The notes: generated by a model from the letters alone, not told the origin. 64,000 bases of DNA from Klebsiella pneumoniae (GCA_945862145.1 CAMAXE010000008.1:62001-126000), one strand, 5' to 3'. Counted from the stretch's first letter, positions 26,545-35,686 are shown. A program made the numbers and translations.

Positions 26545-27339
26545 ATGAATTTCAACGACTACACCGCCCTGCAGTTCAGCCGTGAGGGCAAGATTCTCAC
26601 CGTCACCATCAACCGGCCCGAGGTGAAGAACGCGATCAACGCCACGCTGCACGAGGAATTCTCGCGCGTGTTCACCGATATCGATCGCGACGACCAGACT
26701 GATGTCGTGATCCTGACCGGCGCCGGCAAGGCCTTCTGCGCGGGCGGGGATCTGGACTGGCTGCTGGAGATGCACGGCGACGTCGTGCGCACGGCCGCGG
26801 GTATCCGCAACGACCGCAGAGTGCAGAATTCGATGCTCGATCTCGAGAAGCCGATCATCGCCAAGCTGCGCGGACCCGCGATCGGCTTGGGCTGCTCGCT
26901 CGCGCTGTTCTGCGACTTCGTCTACGCGTCCCCGGACGTGGTGCTCGCCGATCCGCACGTGAGCGTGGGCCTGGTCGCAGGCGACGGTGGCGCCGTGCTC
27001 TGGCCCCAGTTGATCGGGTACATGCGCGCCAAGAGTTACCTGCTCACCGGCGACAAGATCACCAGCACCGATGCCGCGCAGATGGGCCTGATCACCAAGG
27101 TGGTTCCGGAGGAGGAACTCGACGCGGTGGTGCAGGCGATGGCCACGCGGCTGGTGAACGGTGCGACCCACTCGATCAAGTGGACCAAGGCCTCGATCAA
27201 TGCCGGGCTCAAGGTGATCGCCAACGCGATCATTGATCGCGCGGCGGCCTACGAGAACGTGACGCAGCTGCTGCAGGATCACCGGATCGCGCTCGAGGCC
27301 TTCCACAATCGCGAAAAGCCCAAGTTCACCGGTACCTGA
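26545..27339 (+). CDS. enoyl-CoA hydratase/isomerase family protein
   Basis: 264 residues from ATG 26545; the track start is 34 codons too early. The crotonase oxyanion-hole motifs are present: GAGKAFCAGGDLDWL and GPAIGLGCSLALFCDF. At the catalytic positions the protein reads VSVGLVAGDGGAVLWP: the first acidic residue of classical crotonase is missing and an Asp stands at the second. It is therefore more like isomerase, hydrolase or retro-aldol members of the superfamily than a plain hydratase. It follows the OYE gene by about 120 bases and precedes the ring-cleavage dioxygenase by 76. Confidence 0.85.
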   Translation: MNFNDYTALQFSREGKILTVTINRPEVKNAINATLHEEFSRVFTDIDRDDQTDVVILTGAGKAFCAGGDLDWLLEMHGDVVRTAAGIRNDRRVQNSMLDLEKPIIAKLRGPAIGLGCSLALFCDFVYASPDVVLADPHVSVGLVAGDGGAVLWPQLIGYMRAKSYLLTGDKITSTDAAQMGLITKVVPEEELDAVVQAMATRLVNGATHSIKWTKASINAGLKVIANAIIDRAAAYENVTQLLQDHRIALEAFHNREKPKFTGT

Positions 27340-27415
27340 GTGACGCCGGGCGAGCTCGCGCAGCGCGCAGGCCCCGGGCGTCGATTCCATCAAACACGAT
27401 AGCGGGAGTGCAGAC

Positions 27416-28381
27416 GTGAAGATCAAATCGGTTGGTTACGTGGGCCTCGGTGCCCCTGATCCCGCGGTGTGGCTGCAGTACGCAACCGGGATCATCGGCA
27501 TGATGCCAGCGCGCGCTGTGCCCGGCGAGGGCTGGAGCATACCGGGCACCGTGCAGGGCGACGACGGCGCGGGGCGACCGAGCGGCGGGCGCGGAATCGC
27601 CGAGGACGGCACCGTGTATCTCAAGATGGACGAGCGCCAGTGGCGGGTTGCCGTGCATCCCAGCGAGGAAAACCGCGGGCTGCATTACCTCGGACTCGAG
27701 GTGGATGGTGTGCAGGAACTCGAGGCCGCGGTCGTGGAGCTCGGCCAACACGGTGTGGCCGTTGACATGGGCTCGGCGGACGATGCCTTTGCTCGCGGGG
27801 TCACTGGGCTCGCGCGATTCAAGGATCCGGCGGGTGTGAGCCTCGAGCTTTTTTATGGCCCTGCGGTCGACTACAAGTTTTCTTCGCCCATCCCGAACAC
27901 GCGCTTCATTGCCGGGCATCTTGGCTTCGGACACGCGATCCTGTTCGTCGATCGCATGGCCGAGGTCTTTGATTTTTACACGCGGGTGCTGGGTTTCAAG
28001 CTGACGGATTTCATCCGCTTCGGGCCCGGTCACTCGATCCGCTTTCTGCGCTGCAACGAACGCCACCACAGCATCGGGTTGGCTGATGTCGGCGTGCCGG
28101 GTGGCCTGCACCACGTGATGTTCGAGATGCAAAACGCCGATCAGGTTGGCCGCACGCTCGATCGCGTGCAGCGCGCAGCGATCCCCATCACCGCCTCGCT
28201 AGGGCGTCACGTGAACGACCACATGCTCTCGTTCTACATGCGCAGCCCCTTCGGCTTTGGCGTGGAGATCGGCTGTGAGGGCATGACGATCGACCACACC
28301 TGGACTGCCAACGAGTTCTGCGAAGGGGATATCTGGGGGCATCACGGCATTGCCGAGGATGTCCAGAAATCGAGCGAGTGA
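27416..28381 (+). CDS. extradiol ring-cleavage dioxygenase (VOC, BphC/HsaC-like)
   Basis: 321 residues from GTG 27416. Two vicinal-oxygen-chelate domains are visible. In the second, the 2-His-1-carboxylate iron site can be placed at His173 (GHAILFVD), His232/233 (GGLHHVMFE) and Glu284 (FGVEIGCEG). This is the type I extradiol dioxygenase layout that cuts catechols or the A ring of 3,4-dihydroxy-seco-steroids. An unusual Gly/Asp-rich insert (DDGAGRPSGG, residues 49-58) sits in the first domain. Neighbours are a crotonase upstream and a thioesterase just downstream. The catechol substrate cannot be fixed from sequence alone. Confidence 0.85.
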   Translation: MKIKSVGYVGLGAPDPAVWLQYATGIIGMMPARAVPGEGWSIPGTVQGDDGAGRPSGGRGIAEDGTVYLKMDERQWRVAVHPSEENRGLHYLGLEVDGVQELEAAVVELGQHGVAVDMGSADDAFARGVTGLARFKDPAGVSLELFYGPAVDYKFSSPIPNTRFIAGHLGFGHAILFVDRMAEVFDFYTRVLGFKLTDFIRFGPGHSIRFLRCNERHHSIGLADVGVPGGLHHVMFEMQNADQVGRTLDRVQRAAIPITASLGRHVNDHMLSFYMRSPFGFGVEIGCEGMTIDHTWTANEFCEGDIWGHHGIAEDVQKSSE

Positions 28382-28439
28382 CCGTGGATGTGCGTGCCAT
28401 GCGCCGCGTGGTCGCAGGGCGGATCCGGAGGCGATCGCC

Positions 28440-28856
28440 GTGGTGACGGGTTTCAATGCGCTGCTCGGCGTGGAACTGCTGGGTGAGCGCGATGAGGCCT
28501 ACCATCTCGAGCTGTTGGTCGGTCCGCAGCACCTGCACGATGCGGGCGGTGTCCACGGGGGTGTATTCCTCAGCCTGCTCGATATCGTGATGGCGCGCGC
28601 CGCGCGGATGGCCCTGCCGCCGGGCTCCTACATGCCGACGCTTGAGCTCAAGACCAATTTTCTCGCCTCCGTATCACAGGGTCGCATCCATGCCACGGGC
28701 CGCGTTATTTCGCGCACCACGCGCACCTGTTATCTCGAGGCTGAACTGGTGTCCGACACCGGCCGACTGCTCGCGCGCGCCAGCGCCACCATGATCGCCC
28801 CCGTACCCCGATCCCCCGAGGCCCCGACGTCGGGCGCATCTGCAGGAGTTTCCTGA
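28440..28856 (+). CDS. PaaI-type hotdog thioesterase
   Basis: 138 residues from GTG 28440 (a second GTG at 28443), chosen over the ATG at 28350 because GGAG lies upstream and the longer start would overlap the previous gene with non-family sequence. The hotdog core reads HDAGGVHGGVFLSLLDIVMA, containing the HGG(x)-Asp catalytic pattern, then LELKTNFLASV and ARASATM. Such enzymes hydrolyse aryl- or acyl-CoA esters to release trapped CoA. It begins 58 bases after the dioxygenase and ends 3 bases before the SDR start, so it is in the same operon. Confidence 0.82.
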   Translation: MVTGFNALLGVELLGERDEAYHLELLVGPQHLHDAGGVHGGVFLSLLDIVMARAARMALPPGSYMPTLELKTNFLASVSQGRIHATGRVISRTTRTCYLEAELVSDTGRLLARASATMIAPVPRSPEAPTSGASAGVS

Positions 28857-28859
28857 ATC

Positions 28860-29660
28860 ATGCCTTCATCCGCCGCTGACACATCGCAAGCAAGCCCGCG
28901 ACGCGAATTCCCGGACGGCGTTGCCGTGGTCATCGGCGGCAGCGGTGGCATCGGCAGCGTCATCTGCACGAGCCTTGCGGCAGCCGGCACCGATGTGGTC
29001 CTCACTTACCGCAACAACGAGGCCGCCGCGCTGGCGGTGGTTGATGCCGTGATCGCGATGGGCAGGAAGGCGCAATGCCATCGGCTCTCGAGCGAGCATC
29101 CGGCCGAGGTGGAAGAATTTTTCGAGCAGGTCGCCGCCGGGCATCCGCGTATCCACACCGTGGTGAACGCCGCGGGCACGACCATCCCCATGACTTATAT
29201 CGGCGATCTCGATGCCGCCACCTGGCGCGACGTGATGAACGCCGACGCCAACGGCTTCTTCAACATCGTGCATGCCTCACTGCCGCAGTTGCGCAAGCAC
29301 GGTGGCTCCTATGTGCAGATCGGTACCGTGGGCATGCATCGCTGGCCGGCACGCGACATCCTCTCGGTGGCGCCCAAGGCCGCCATTGATGCGCTCATCA
29401 CCGGCATCGCCCGCGAGGAAGGACGCCATGGTGTCAGGGCCAACACCGTTGCGCTGGGGCTGATCAACGCCGGCATGGCCTTGCGTTTCAAGGGCAAGGA
29501 ATATGACGAGAACTACTTCAAGGCAGCGGTCAGGAATACCGCCCTGAAGCGTCTGGGCACCGCCTCGGAAGTGGCGGACGCCGTAGTTTTTTTCGCCTCC
29601 GAGCGCGCCTCCTACCTGACGGGCCAAACCCTGGTGCTCGATGGTGGATTCAGTCTGTAG
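28860..29660 (+). CDS. SDR-fold protein lacking the catalytic tyrosine
   Basis: 266 residues from ATG 28860, 3 bases after the thioesterase stop. The NAD(P) motif GGSGGIG (26-32), NAAG (103-106) and the C-terminal VVFFASERASYLTGQTLVLDGG are classical short-chain dehydrogenase features. However, the YxxxK site reads SVAPK: Lys173 is kept but the residue four before it is Ser169, and the upstream catalytic Ser position reads Thr156. The gene is otherwise intact, with normal length and spacing. It may be a non-catalytic partner, a binding protein, or an enzyme with a changed mechanism. It is probably co-transcribed with the thioesterase and the permease. Confidence 0.85.
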   Translation: MPSSAADTSQASPRREFPDGVAVVIGGSGGIGSVICTSLAAAGTDVVLTYRNNEAAALAVVDAVIAMGRKAQCHRLSSEHPAEVEEFFEQVAAGHPRIHTVVNAAGTTIPMTYIGDLDAATWRDVMNADANGFFNIVHASLPQLRKHGGSYVQIGTVGMHRWPARDILSVAPKAAIDALITGIAREEGRHGVRANTVALGLINAGMALRFKGKEYDENYFKAAVRNTALKRLGTASEVADAVVFFASERASYLTGQTLVLDGGFSL

Positions 29661-29672
29661 ATAGGGGGCATC

Positions 29673-31124
29673 ATGCGTAATCCTGAACAGAAGCTCGCCA
29701 AGAGCCTCAACATCTGGGAAGTCATCAGTATTTCGATTGCACTGATGGGTCCCTCGATGGCCGCCAACATCAACCCGCAGGGGCCGGCCAGCGTAGTCGG
29801 TAGCGCCGTGCCGCTGGCGTTTCTGATCGCTACGATCGGTGTGGCGTTGGTGAGCTACGGTTTCATCCGGCTTACCCAGGCCTTCAATCATGCCGGGTCG
29901 GTCTACGGTCTTGTCGGCAAAACCCTCGGGCCGCGCAGCGGCGTCATCGCCGGCTGGGGGCTCTTGGGGACCTACACGTTCTATTCCGTGGTTAGCACCA
30001 TGGCCACCGGCGTGTTCGGTACCGCGCTGCTTGAGCAACTGGGCATCGTCTCCGGTGCCGCGAGCGGGCCCATCCCGTTTCTGATTGGTGGGCTAGGACT
30101 TTTTGGCGTCGTCGCGCTGGCGGTCACCTCGGTCAAGCGTGGCACCGGGCTGCTGCTGGTGATCGAAGGGGCTACGGTTGCCCTCATCCTGCTCACGACG
30201 ATCACCGTTCTGGTGAAGCTGCTGAACGGAACCGCGCCGGGCGGCCAGACCTTCACACTGAGCGTGTTCCGTATTCCCGAGGGGCTCGATACCAGCTCCA
30301 TTTTCCTCGGCGTTGTTTTCGGCTTCCTGTCTTTCGCCGGTTTCGAGGCAGCGGCAACCATGGGTGAAGAGGCTCATGCACCGCGTCGTGATATCCCCAA
30401 GGCGATCTTGGGCGTGGTGATTTTCGGCGGCATTTATTTCACGTTCATCACCGCCGTTCAGGTCATGGGCTTTGGCGCGAACGAGGAGGGTATGAAGGCC
30501 TTCGTCGGATCCAGTTCGCTGTTGGGCGACCTCGGCTCGCTCTACATCGGCCCCTGGGTGGGCATCCTGATCACGCTCGGTGTTTCGATCTCCGCCGTGG
30601 GTTGTTTGCTCGCCTGCGTCGTCGGCGCTGCCCGCATGTTGTTCGCGCTGGGGCGTGATGCGGAGATTGCGACCTTCGCGCGGGTCTCGCCCACGTCCAG
30701 GGTGCCGACCACCGCGGTGTACTGGGTTGCAGCTACGGTGGTCCTCTTCACGGTGGTGTGGAAACTCGCGTTCGACGCGGCCGCCCTCGATGTGTTCGTC
30801 GGCGCTGGTGTGATCGGCACCCTGATCCTGCTGGTGGCCTACGGCTTGGCCACCATCGGCGCCATCCGGTTCCTGTTCTTCTCGGGCAAGAAGCGCGTTC
30901 CGCAGTGGGAGATTGTTATCCCGCTTCTGGGCCTTGCGATGCTGGTCTACACGCTGTTCCGCAACGTGTGGCCGCTGCCGACCAGTGGTGCTGCGCAGGC
31001 ATACAACCTGATCACCATCGCGTGGCTCCTGCTGGCGGTCATCGGGGTGTTGGCAGCGCCCAGAATCGCGACCCGGATGGGCGAGCGGATCAACGCTGAC
31101 GAGAACCTCGTCGAGACCCGGTGA
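29673..31124 (+). CDS. APC-superfamily amino acid/organic cation permease
   Basis: 483 residues from ATG 29673 (MRNPEQKLAKSLNIWEVIS), 12 bases after the SDR. About 12 hydrophobic segments can be counted. The first membrane segment has the family pattern ISIALMGPSMAANINPQG. The motif FAGFEAAATMGEEAHAPRRD is the conserved helix 6 and loop signature of APC permeases. It would move an amino acid, amine or similar metabolite across the inner membrane. It closes the operon that starts with the OYE reductase. The ligand is unknown. Confidence 0.88.
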   Translation: MRNPEQKLAKSLNIWEVISISIALMGPSMAANINPQGPASVVGSAVPLAFLIATIGVALVSYGFIRLTQAFNHAGSVYGLVGKTLGPRSGVIAGWGLLGTYTFYSVVSTMATGVFGTALLEQLGIVSGAASGPIPFLIGGLGLFGVVALAVTSVKRGTGLLLVIEGATVALILLTTITVLVKLLNGTAPGGQTFTLSVFRIPEGLDTSSIFLGVVFGFLSFAGFEAAATMGEEAHAPRRDIPKAILGVVIFGGIYFTFITAVQVMGFGANEEGMKAFVGSSSLLGDLGSLYIGPWVGILITLGVSISAVGCLLACVVGAARMLFALGRDAEIATFARVSPTSRVPTTAVYWVAATVVLFTVVWKLAFDAAALDVFVGAGVIGTLILLVAYGLATIGAIRFLFFSGKKRVPQWEIVIPLLGLAMLVYTLFRNVWPLPTSGAAQAYNLITIAWLLLAVIGVLAAPRIATRMGERINADENLVETR

Positions 31125-31189
31125 GGGTTGGTGGGGGGATGTGAGGTGCTCAGGTCATCCCGCGAATGCAGTGAGGTTTTTCCCGCGCC

Positions 31190-31354
31190 ATGCCTGGTGG
31201 CAGTCTGCATGCGGTGCAATTGACGGAGTACTATCGCGACAAGAGCCTGTTCATCGAGCAGTTCCTTGAGGGCGTGGTGATCAGCATGGGAGCAAGCCAG
31301 TCCATGAGCCGCAGGGCGGGTCTGAACAACGCACCCCAAGGCGGCAAAATCTGA
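31190..31354 (+). CDS. small open frame, possible gene remnant
   Basis: A 54-codon frame (MPGGSLHAVQLTEYYRDKSL) with protein-like composition sits between the permease and the IS5 remnant. I do not recognise it. It has no good ribosome site and may be the tail of a gene broken by the insertion element. The rest of 31,125-31,400 shows nothing else. Confidence 0.2.
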   Translation: MPGGSLHAVQLTEYYRDKSLFIEQFLEGVVISMGASQSMSRRAGLNNAPQGGKI

Positions 31355-31399
31355 AGTCTGATGCAGACAACAGCGGTCTCACCATCCGATTTTCCTCGG

Positions 31400-31470
31400 A
31401 GCACCTCTGGAGGTGCTGTTTGCGCCCCAATTCGCCCGGCTTGCCGGGCATTCCGTCCACTCCGGACGGA
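31400..31470. repeat. three consecutive perfect hairpins
   Basis: AGCACCTC-TG-GAGGTGCT at 31400-31417, GCCCGGC-TT-GCCGGGC at 31434-31449 and CCGTCC-ACTCC-GGACGG at 31453-31469 follow each other just beyond the 3' end of the transposase remnant. They may be the outer end of the IS element, a transcription stop, or both. Confidence 0.6.
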
Positions 31471-31471
31471 T

Positions 31472-32165
31472 TTATCCCGTATTCACCAATGCCCGTCGCG
31501 CCGTCCACAGGTTCGCCAGCGCGAACAGCGTGCACAACTGCGCGGTGTTCTTCGCCAGCCCGCGGTAGCGCACCTTGATGTAACTGAACTGCCGCCTCAC
31601 CACGCGGAAGGCGTGCTCTCCCTTCGCCCGCACCTGCGCCTTGATCCGCTCGATCTGGTCCAGAATCCGAGCATGTCTCGACGCGCCCAGAGCTCTGCGC
31701 TTGACGGGACGTATGGCCACGTGCCACACCAAGTTCTTCTCCGTGTTCTCGTTACGCTTTGCCACACCCGGATAGCCGGAATCCGCAAAGACCATTTCTT
31801 CCTCGCCGTGCAGCAGGTCGCTCGCGACGGTGACAACGGCCACGTTCGCCGCGTGCCCTCAACGGCGTGCACAAGGCCCGTTTCGGCATCCGAACCCACG
31901 TGGGCCTTCATCCCGAAGAACCACTGCTTTCCCTTTCGCCTCTGGTGTATTTCCGGATCGCGCGTGCCGCTGTCGTTCTTGGTCGAACTCGGTACAGCGA
32001 TGATGGCGGCCTCCACGATCGTGCCTTGTTTGAGCATCAGGCCTTTGCGGACGAGCAGTTTGTTGACCGTCTCGAGGATGCGTTGAGCGAGCGAGTGCTT
32101 CTCGACCAAGTGGTGGAACTTGCGCGCGGCACACTTAGCTTCAATCGCGGATGACTCCTCTGTCT
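31472..32165 (-). mobile_element. IS5-family transposase remnant (5' truncated, frameshifted)
   Basis: Read on the minus strand, two frames together give the C-terminal two thirds of an IS5-type DDE transposase. First comes KFHHLVEKHSLAQRILETVN, GTIVEAAIIAVPSSTKN and GKQWFFGMKAHVG. After a shift near 31850 comes LLHGEEEMVFADSGYPGVAK, VRAKGEHAFRVVRRQF and VKVRYRGLAKNTAQLCTLFA, ending in ALANLWTARRALVNTG. The Asp of AAII, the ADSGY Asp and the EHAF Glu fit the catalytic triad region. About 110 N-terminal residues are missing and sequence switches to unrelated DNA near 32165. Not functional. Confidence 0.85.
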
Positions 32166-32210
32166 GTCGACCCCCTTGGCGCAACGTGGATCGGTCGATG
32201 CGTGCGCCGA

Positions 32211-32693
32211 CTACTGCTCCCCAAGCCCCCAGTCCTTTATGACCGTGAGTTCCAGACGAACGCCGCTCGGATCGGTGCAGAACACAACGTCCTGATACCA
32301 TCCATCGTCCTTTTCGATTCGCTTGCGTGTTCCCGGAACTATCACGCCTCCAAAGAACTCCACGCGCGCGATCGCGCGATCCACGTCGTCGACCGATACA
32401 CACAGATGCGTGAGACCAAGCTGGTTCATCGGGCGCGCAGTTGCATCACCAATGTGGCCAGGCGTATCGAATGCCAGCAGTTCGATGCTGAAGCCATCCT
32501 TGCAGATAAATCTGGACTGTACTTTCAATCCGCCGTAAACACCCATCACGCTTTCATAATCAATCCCGACCTCAAAAGCCGCCATATCCGCGAAACCCAG
32601 ACCCTCGCAGTAGAATGCGACGGACTGGTTTAACTCCGCGACGCATATGCCGAAATGCATCAACCTGGATTGGACAGCGGCTGCCATGATCAC
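32211..32693 (-). CDS. VOC-family (glyoxalase-like) protein
   Basis: 160 residues from ATG 32693, with ATG 32687 as an alternative. A single glyoxalase/VOC module is seen: MHFGICVAELNQSVAFYCEG, GFSIELLAF, GLTHLCVSVDDVDRAIARV and DPSGVRLELTVI. Putative metal ligands His, Glu, His and Glu occur in the usual positions. Single-domain VOC proteins include epimerases, dioxygenases and glyoxalases, so activity is open. It is the first complete gene inside the block flanked by the IS5 and IS3 remnants. Confidence 0.82.
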   Translation of the reverse strand: MIMAAAVQSRLMHFGICVAELNQSVAFYCEGLGFADMAAFEVGIDYESVMGVYGGLKVQSRFICKDGFSIELLAFDTPGHIGDATARPMNQLGLTHLCVSVDDVDRAIARVEFFGGVIVPGTRKRIEKDDGWYQDVVFCTDPSGVRLELTVIKDWGLGEQ

Positions 32694-32805
32694 CTTGACC
32701 TCACTTCCGGCGAAACCAGCTCCAGGGTTTGTGGCGTATGCCGCCTTGCGCGTGTCAAGACTGACCTTGAATCACGCAGATATCTTCGACTAATCGCGCG
32801 GCAAA

Positions 32806-33270
32806 TCACGCGGATAGCGAAAGCGATACGCTGCCTTCGGAATCTGCGGACTGGGTCGCAATGAAACTTCGGCGCATGCGCATCGAGCGGATCAGCCAAC
32901 TGCCATCAACCCTAGCGTATTCGTCGCTATACTCACCGAGCAATTGTGTAAGAGTCTGCTTCTCGTGATTCACGGCGATGTACTGGATACCCCAGATACC
33001 CAGCGCCTGATCAGCATCGACCAGCGTGATCTGGGGATTGAAACCGATGTGACGGCCGCGAGCCTGCCCCTGAGCCGCTGACCTAGCATCAAGGAACTCC
33101 CGATAGGCGAGCCGCCCATGGATGGGTGGTATTCCCTCAAAATCAACCAATACATCCCGGCAGAGACAATTCAACAGGTCGTCGACATTGCTCCGATCTG
33201 TTGCGCGCCAGAACATGAACTTCAGACAAAGGATCTGCGTAACCGCATCGCTCACCGCCCACTCCTCCAT
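32806..33270 (-). CDS. NTF2/SnoaL-like protein
   Basis: 154 residues from ATG 33270 (MEEWAVSDAVTQILCLKFMF); a longer form from 33321 is possible but less family-like. It is an NTF2-like alpha+beta cone: helix start VTQILCLKFMFWRATDRSN, VDDLLNCLCRDVLVDFEGIP, and a closing strand set ending in GSWLIRSMRMRR. This fold includes SnoaL polyketide cyclases, ketosteroid isomerases, scytalone dehydratases and BaiE bile-acid dehydratases. Four such genes occur in the window, typical of steroid- or terpenoid-degrading clusters. It is divergent from the AraC regulator. Confidence 0.78.
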   Translation of the reverse strand: MEEWAVSDAVTQILCLKFMFWRATDRSNVDDLLNCLCRDVLVDFEGIPPIHGRLAYREFLDARSAAQGQARGRHIGFNPQITLVDADQALGIWGIQYIAVNHEKQTLTQLLGEYSDEYARVDGSWLIRSMRMRRSFIATQSADSEGSVSLSLSA

Positions 33271-33479
33271 TACCAAATCACCCGCCGAAGCACTTAATGA
33301 TTCCCAGCGACCATGGCTCACACGGCGATTCTAGGAAATGCTGACCGGCGGGGAATGGCAATCCGGTCCAATGATGGGCATTTTAAGGGCCACCTCCAGA
33401 ATCATTGCATACGGCTCAGCGATTGACAGGCCGACCCGAGCGAAGGTAGGCTCGCCGCTCTGGTCTGGAGCATTATTGT

Positions 33480-33493
33480 GCGTGCGCGCACGC
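33480..33493. promoter_or_regulatory. 14-bp perfect palindrome in divergent region
   Basis: GCGTGCGCGCACGC is a perfect palindrome in the 302-base gap between the NTF2-like gene (minus) and the AraC-family gene (plus, start 33573). Its position about 80 bases upstream of the regulator suits an operator, but palindromes are not typical AraC-family sites. The rest of the gap shows no gene. Confidence 0.3.
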
Positions 33494-33572
33494 GATCTCC
33501 CTGCCATTGAACGGCGATTGCGCATATTCCGCGACAAAGGGCCGCGAGTGAGCGAGGTCGATCAAGCATTTT

Positions 33573-34628
33573 ATGTTGAAGCCTAGTTCCGCCTTTTATT
33601 CCACTTCGGTGAACGCCGCGCCGGCGCTTCTGAGTGCCGTTGAAAAGGCCGGTGGCGATGGTGACGAGATAGTTCGAAGGGCTGGCTTACCTTATTCCGC
33701 TGGAGCGGTACGCTCACGGTCCGTGGAGGGGATTTCGCGGGAGAATCTGACGTCGCTCTACCGCGAGTGCGTGCTCTTTCTTGAGAGCGACACCTGCACA
33801 CGCGATCACCGACCGCAGTGGCCGACAGAGAATTACGAGATCGTCTGCTTCTGCCTGATCGGCTGTCCGAATTTGTCCGAGGTGCTGGCACGCACTCGCG
33901 ATTTCTTCGACGCGCTGGCCGCTTCGCAGTGCGAGATTTCCATCAGTATGAGCAGGGACATCACCACGTTCTCGCTCAATTCACACCGTCAGGACGCTGG
34001 CCCCAGCGCCTTTATTACCGACCTCGTCGGTACCGCGTCATTCCAGCGTCTTTTCAGCTGGCTCATCGGCGAAAACCTCCCGGTCATCGAGTCCGGTACC
34101 ATTTATCCGGAATCTCTGTGGGAGCCTGTAATGGCGAGCATTGCACCGCCCGGTCTGCGTTTCGGCCAGGCATCCAGTTACTTTTCGTTTCCCTCGGCTT
34201 ATCTCAACAAGCGCTTAGTGCGCAGCTATACCGACGTGAGCAATATGCGCGGCGCGATACCCTGGACTTTCATGCTGCCGATGGATTACGCGGACGATTT
34301 GCCTTCTACGGTTCGCGTTCTCCTTAACTCCTCCTTGCACAACGGCGACCAGATCCCGGATTTGAACCAACTCGCGCGAAAGCTGGGGTGCAGCACAAGA
34401 ACACTGCGACGCAGGTTGAGCAGTGAAGCCATTTCTCTCACCACCCTGAAGAATGAGTGCCGGCTGGAGATAGCAACCGATTTGCTGCGCAACTCATCAC
34501 TGACGATAGAGCAGATCGCATCGCGGGTCTCGTTAAGCGATGCTATTGTTTTCCGGCGCGCGTTCAAGCGCTGGACCGGGGTTTCGCCGTCCGATTATCG
34601 ATACGGCATGCATCTCTTGACTACCTAG
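33573..34628 (+). CDS. AraC-family transcriptional regulator (arabinose-binding-like sensor domain)
   Basis: 351 residues from ATG 33573. The N-terminal ~200 residues follow the PF12625-type sensor domain (GLPYSAGAVRSRSVEGISRE ... ITTFSLNSHRQ). The C-terminal ~100 residues hold two helix-turn-helix units: LNQLARKLGCSTRTLRRRLS and IEQIASRVSLSDAIVFRRAF, closing with KRWTGVSPSDYR, the AraC signature. It is the only regulator in the window and sits divergent from an NTF2-like gene and upstream of SDR, crotonase and P450 genes. It is the obvious candidate to control the IS-flanked catabolic block. The inducer is unknown. Confidence 0.9.
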   Translation: MLKPSSAFYSTSVNAAPALLSAVEKAGGDGDEIVRRAGLPYSAGAVRSRSVEGISRENLTSLYRECVLFLESDTCTRDHRPQWPTENYEIVCFCLIGCPNLSEVLARTRDFFDALAASQCEISISMSRDITTFSLNSHRQDAGPSAFITDLVGTASFQRLFSWLIGENLPVIESGTIYPESLWEPVMASIAPPGLRFGQASSYFSFPSAYLNKRLVRSYTDVSNMRGAIPWTFMLPMDYADDLPSTVRVLLNSSLHNGDQIPDLNQLARKLGCSTRTLRRRLSSEAISLTTLKNECRLEIATDLLRNSSLTIEQIASRVSLSDAIVFRRAFKRWTGVSPSDYRYGMHLLTT

Positions 34629-34877
34629 CCTGCAGTTCTTGGCCGCGCCAGTATCCTTCGTTGGCCTGCAACGCCATCGTCCTGTGGCTCCTGACTCCTA
34701 TAATAAGCCCAGCCCAGCCAAGCAACGTTGGGTTGATGCGGCGCGCCGCATCGGGTTCCGGTGTGAATAAAACATTAGCGCGCAGCGGGATTTCAAATAT
34801 GTTTTCCAAGCGAGGATCACACGGCATCCTTCGTTCCGCAACTGCGACTGGTGTGTGACAGAGACTACAAAACCACG

Positions 34878-35686
34878 ATGAATACCCTCTGCGGCGGGAG
34901 CGCCATCGTCACGGGCGCCGGATCCGGTATCGGCAGGGCCTTTGCGTTGCTGGTCGCCGAACGCGGTGCGCCAATTACCGTTGCCGACCTCGTCCCGGAG
35001 CGACCAGAGTTAGTTGCCGAGGAGATACGTACACGCGGCGGACGCGCCATCGCCTTCACGGCCGACGTGGCAGACGAATCGCAGATCCGTGAAATGGTGG
35101 AAGCGACGCTGGAGGCCCATGGAGGCGTCGATATCCTGCACAACAACGCCGGTGATGGCCGGCAGGAGACCATGCAGCGTGATCTGAGAGTCGACATGAT
35201 GGACATCGAACTCTGGGAACACGTCATGCACGTGAACCTGCGTGGCGCGATGCTGGTCTGGAAGTGGGTGATATCGGAGGTGCTCAAGGGCGGTCGTGGG
35301 TTAATCGTCAAGACCTCCTCGCACGCGAGCCTGGGTGGCCGGGTAGCAACTGTGGTGGATGGAACCGCCAAGAGCGGCGTCATTGGTCTCACCCAATACA
35401 TCGCCACAACATACGGACGGCAGCGCATTCGCTGCAATGCGGTGCTGGCGGGGCTGATCATGTCGCCGGCCGCGCACTGAGCGCCGCCCGGCGCGTTGGC
35501 GTCACATCTCGAAAAATGCCGCCGTACCCCGGCGAGCCCGAGGACGTCGCATTTTTGGTCGCGTTTCTGGCATCTGATGAGTCGCGCTACACAACCGGCC
35601 AGCTCATCGCGATCGATGGTGGCACCTCGGCGCATTCGCCATGGTATAGCGATGTTCGTCGGCAGCAGACCGGAAGTGCGCGCTGA
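34878..35686 (+). pseudogene. short-chain dehydrogenase with frameshift and lost Tyr
   Basis: From ATG 34878 the protein runs normally through SAIVTGAGSGIGRAFAL, NNAG and VKTSSHAS, then stops after GLIMSPAAH at 35480. The missing C-terminus (PPYPGEPEDVAFLVAFLASD, then TGQLIAIDGG) continues in the -1 frame to 35686, which indicates a frameshift near 35465-35480. In addition, the YxxxK site reads DGTAK, with Asp161 for Tyr, and the usual NAVAPGL reads NAVLAGL. Two independent defects suggest real decay and not only a sequencing error. It begins about 250 bases after the AraC gene and precedes the crotonase. Confidence 0.75.

Noticed and set aside
27340-27415. Possible terminator hairpin between crotonase and dioxygenase
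   Set aside because: The stem is imperfect with a long loop and no T-run; the genes appear to continue as one operon.
31597-32403. 268-codon minus ORF across the IS5 remnant
   Set aside because: Only the part below about 32165 is transposase; the rest is a shadow of the VOC gene.
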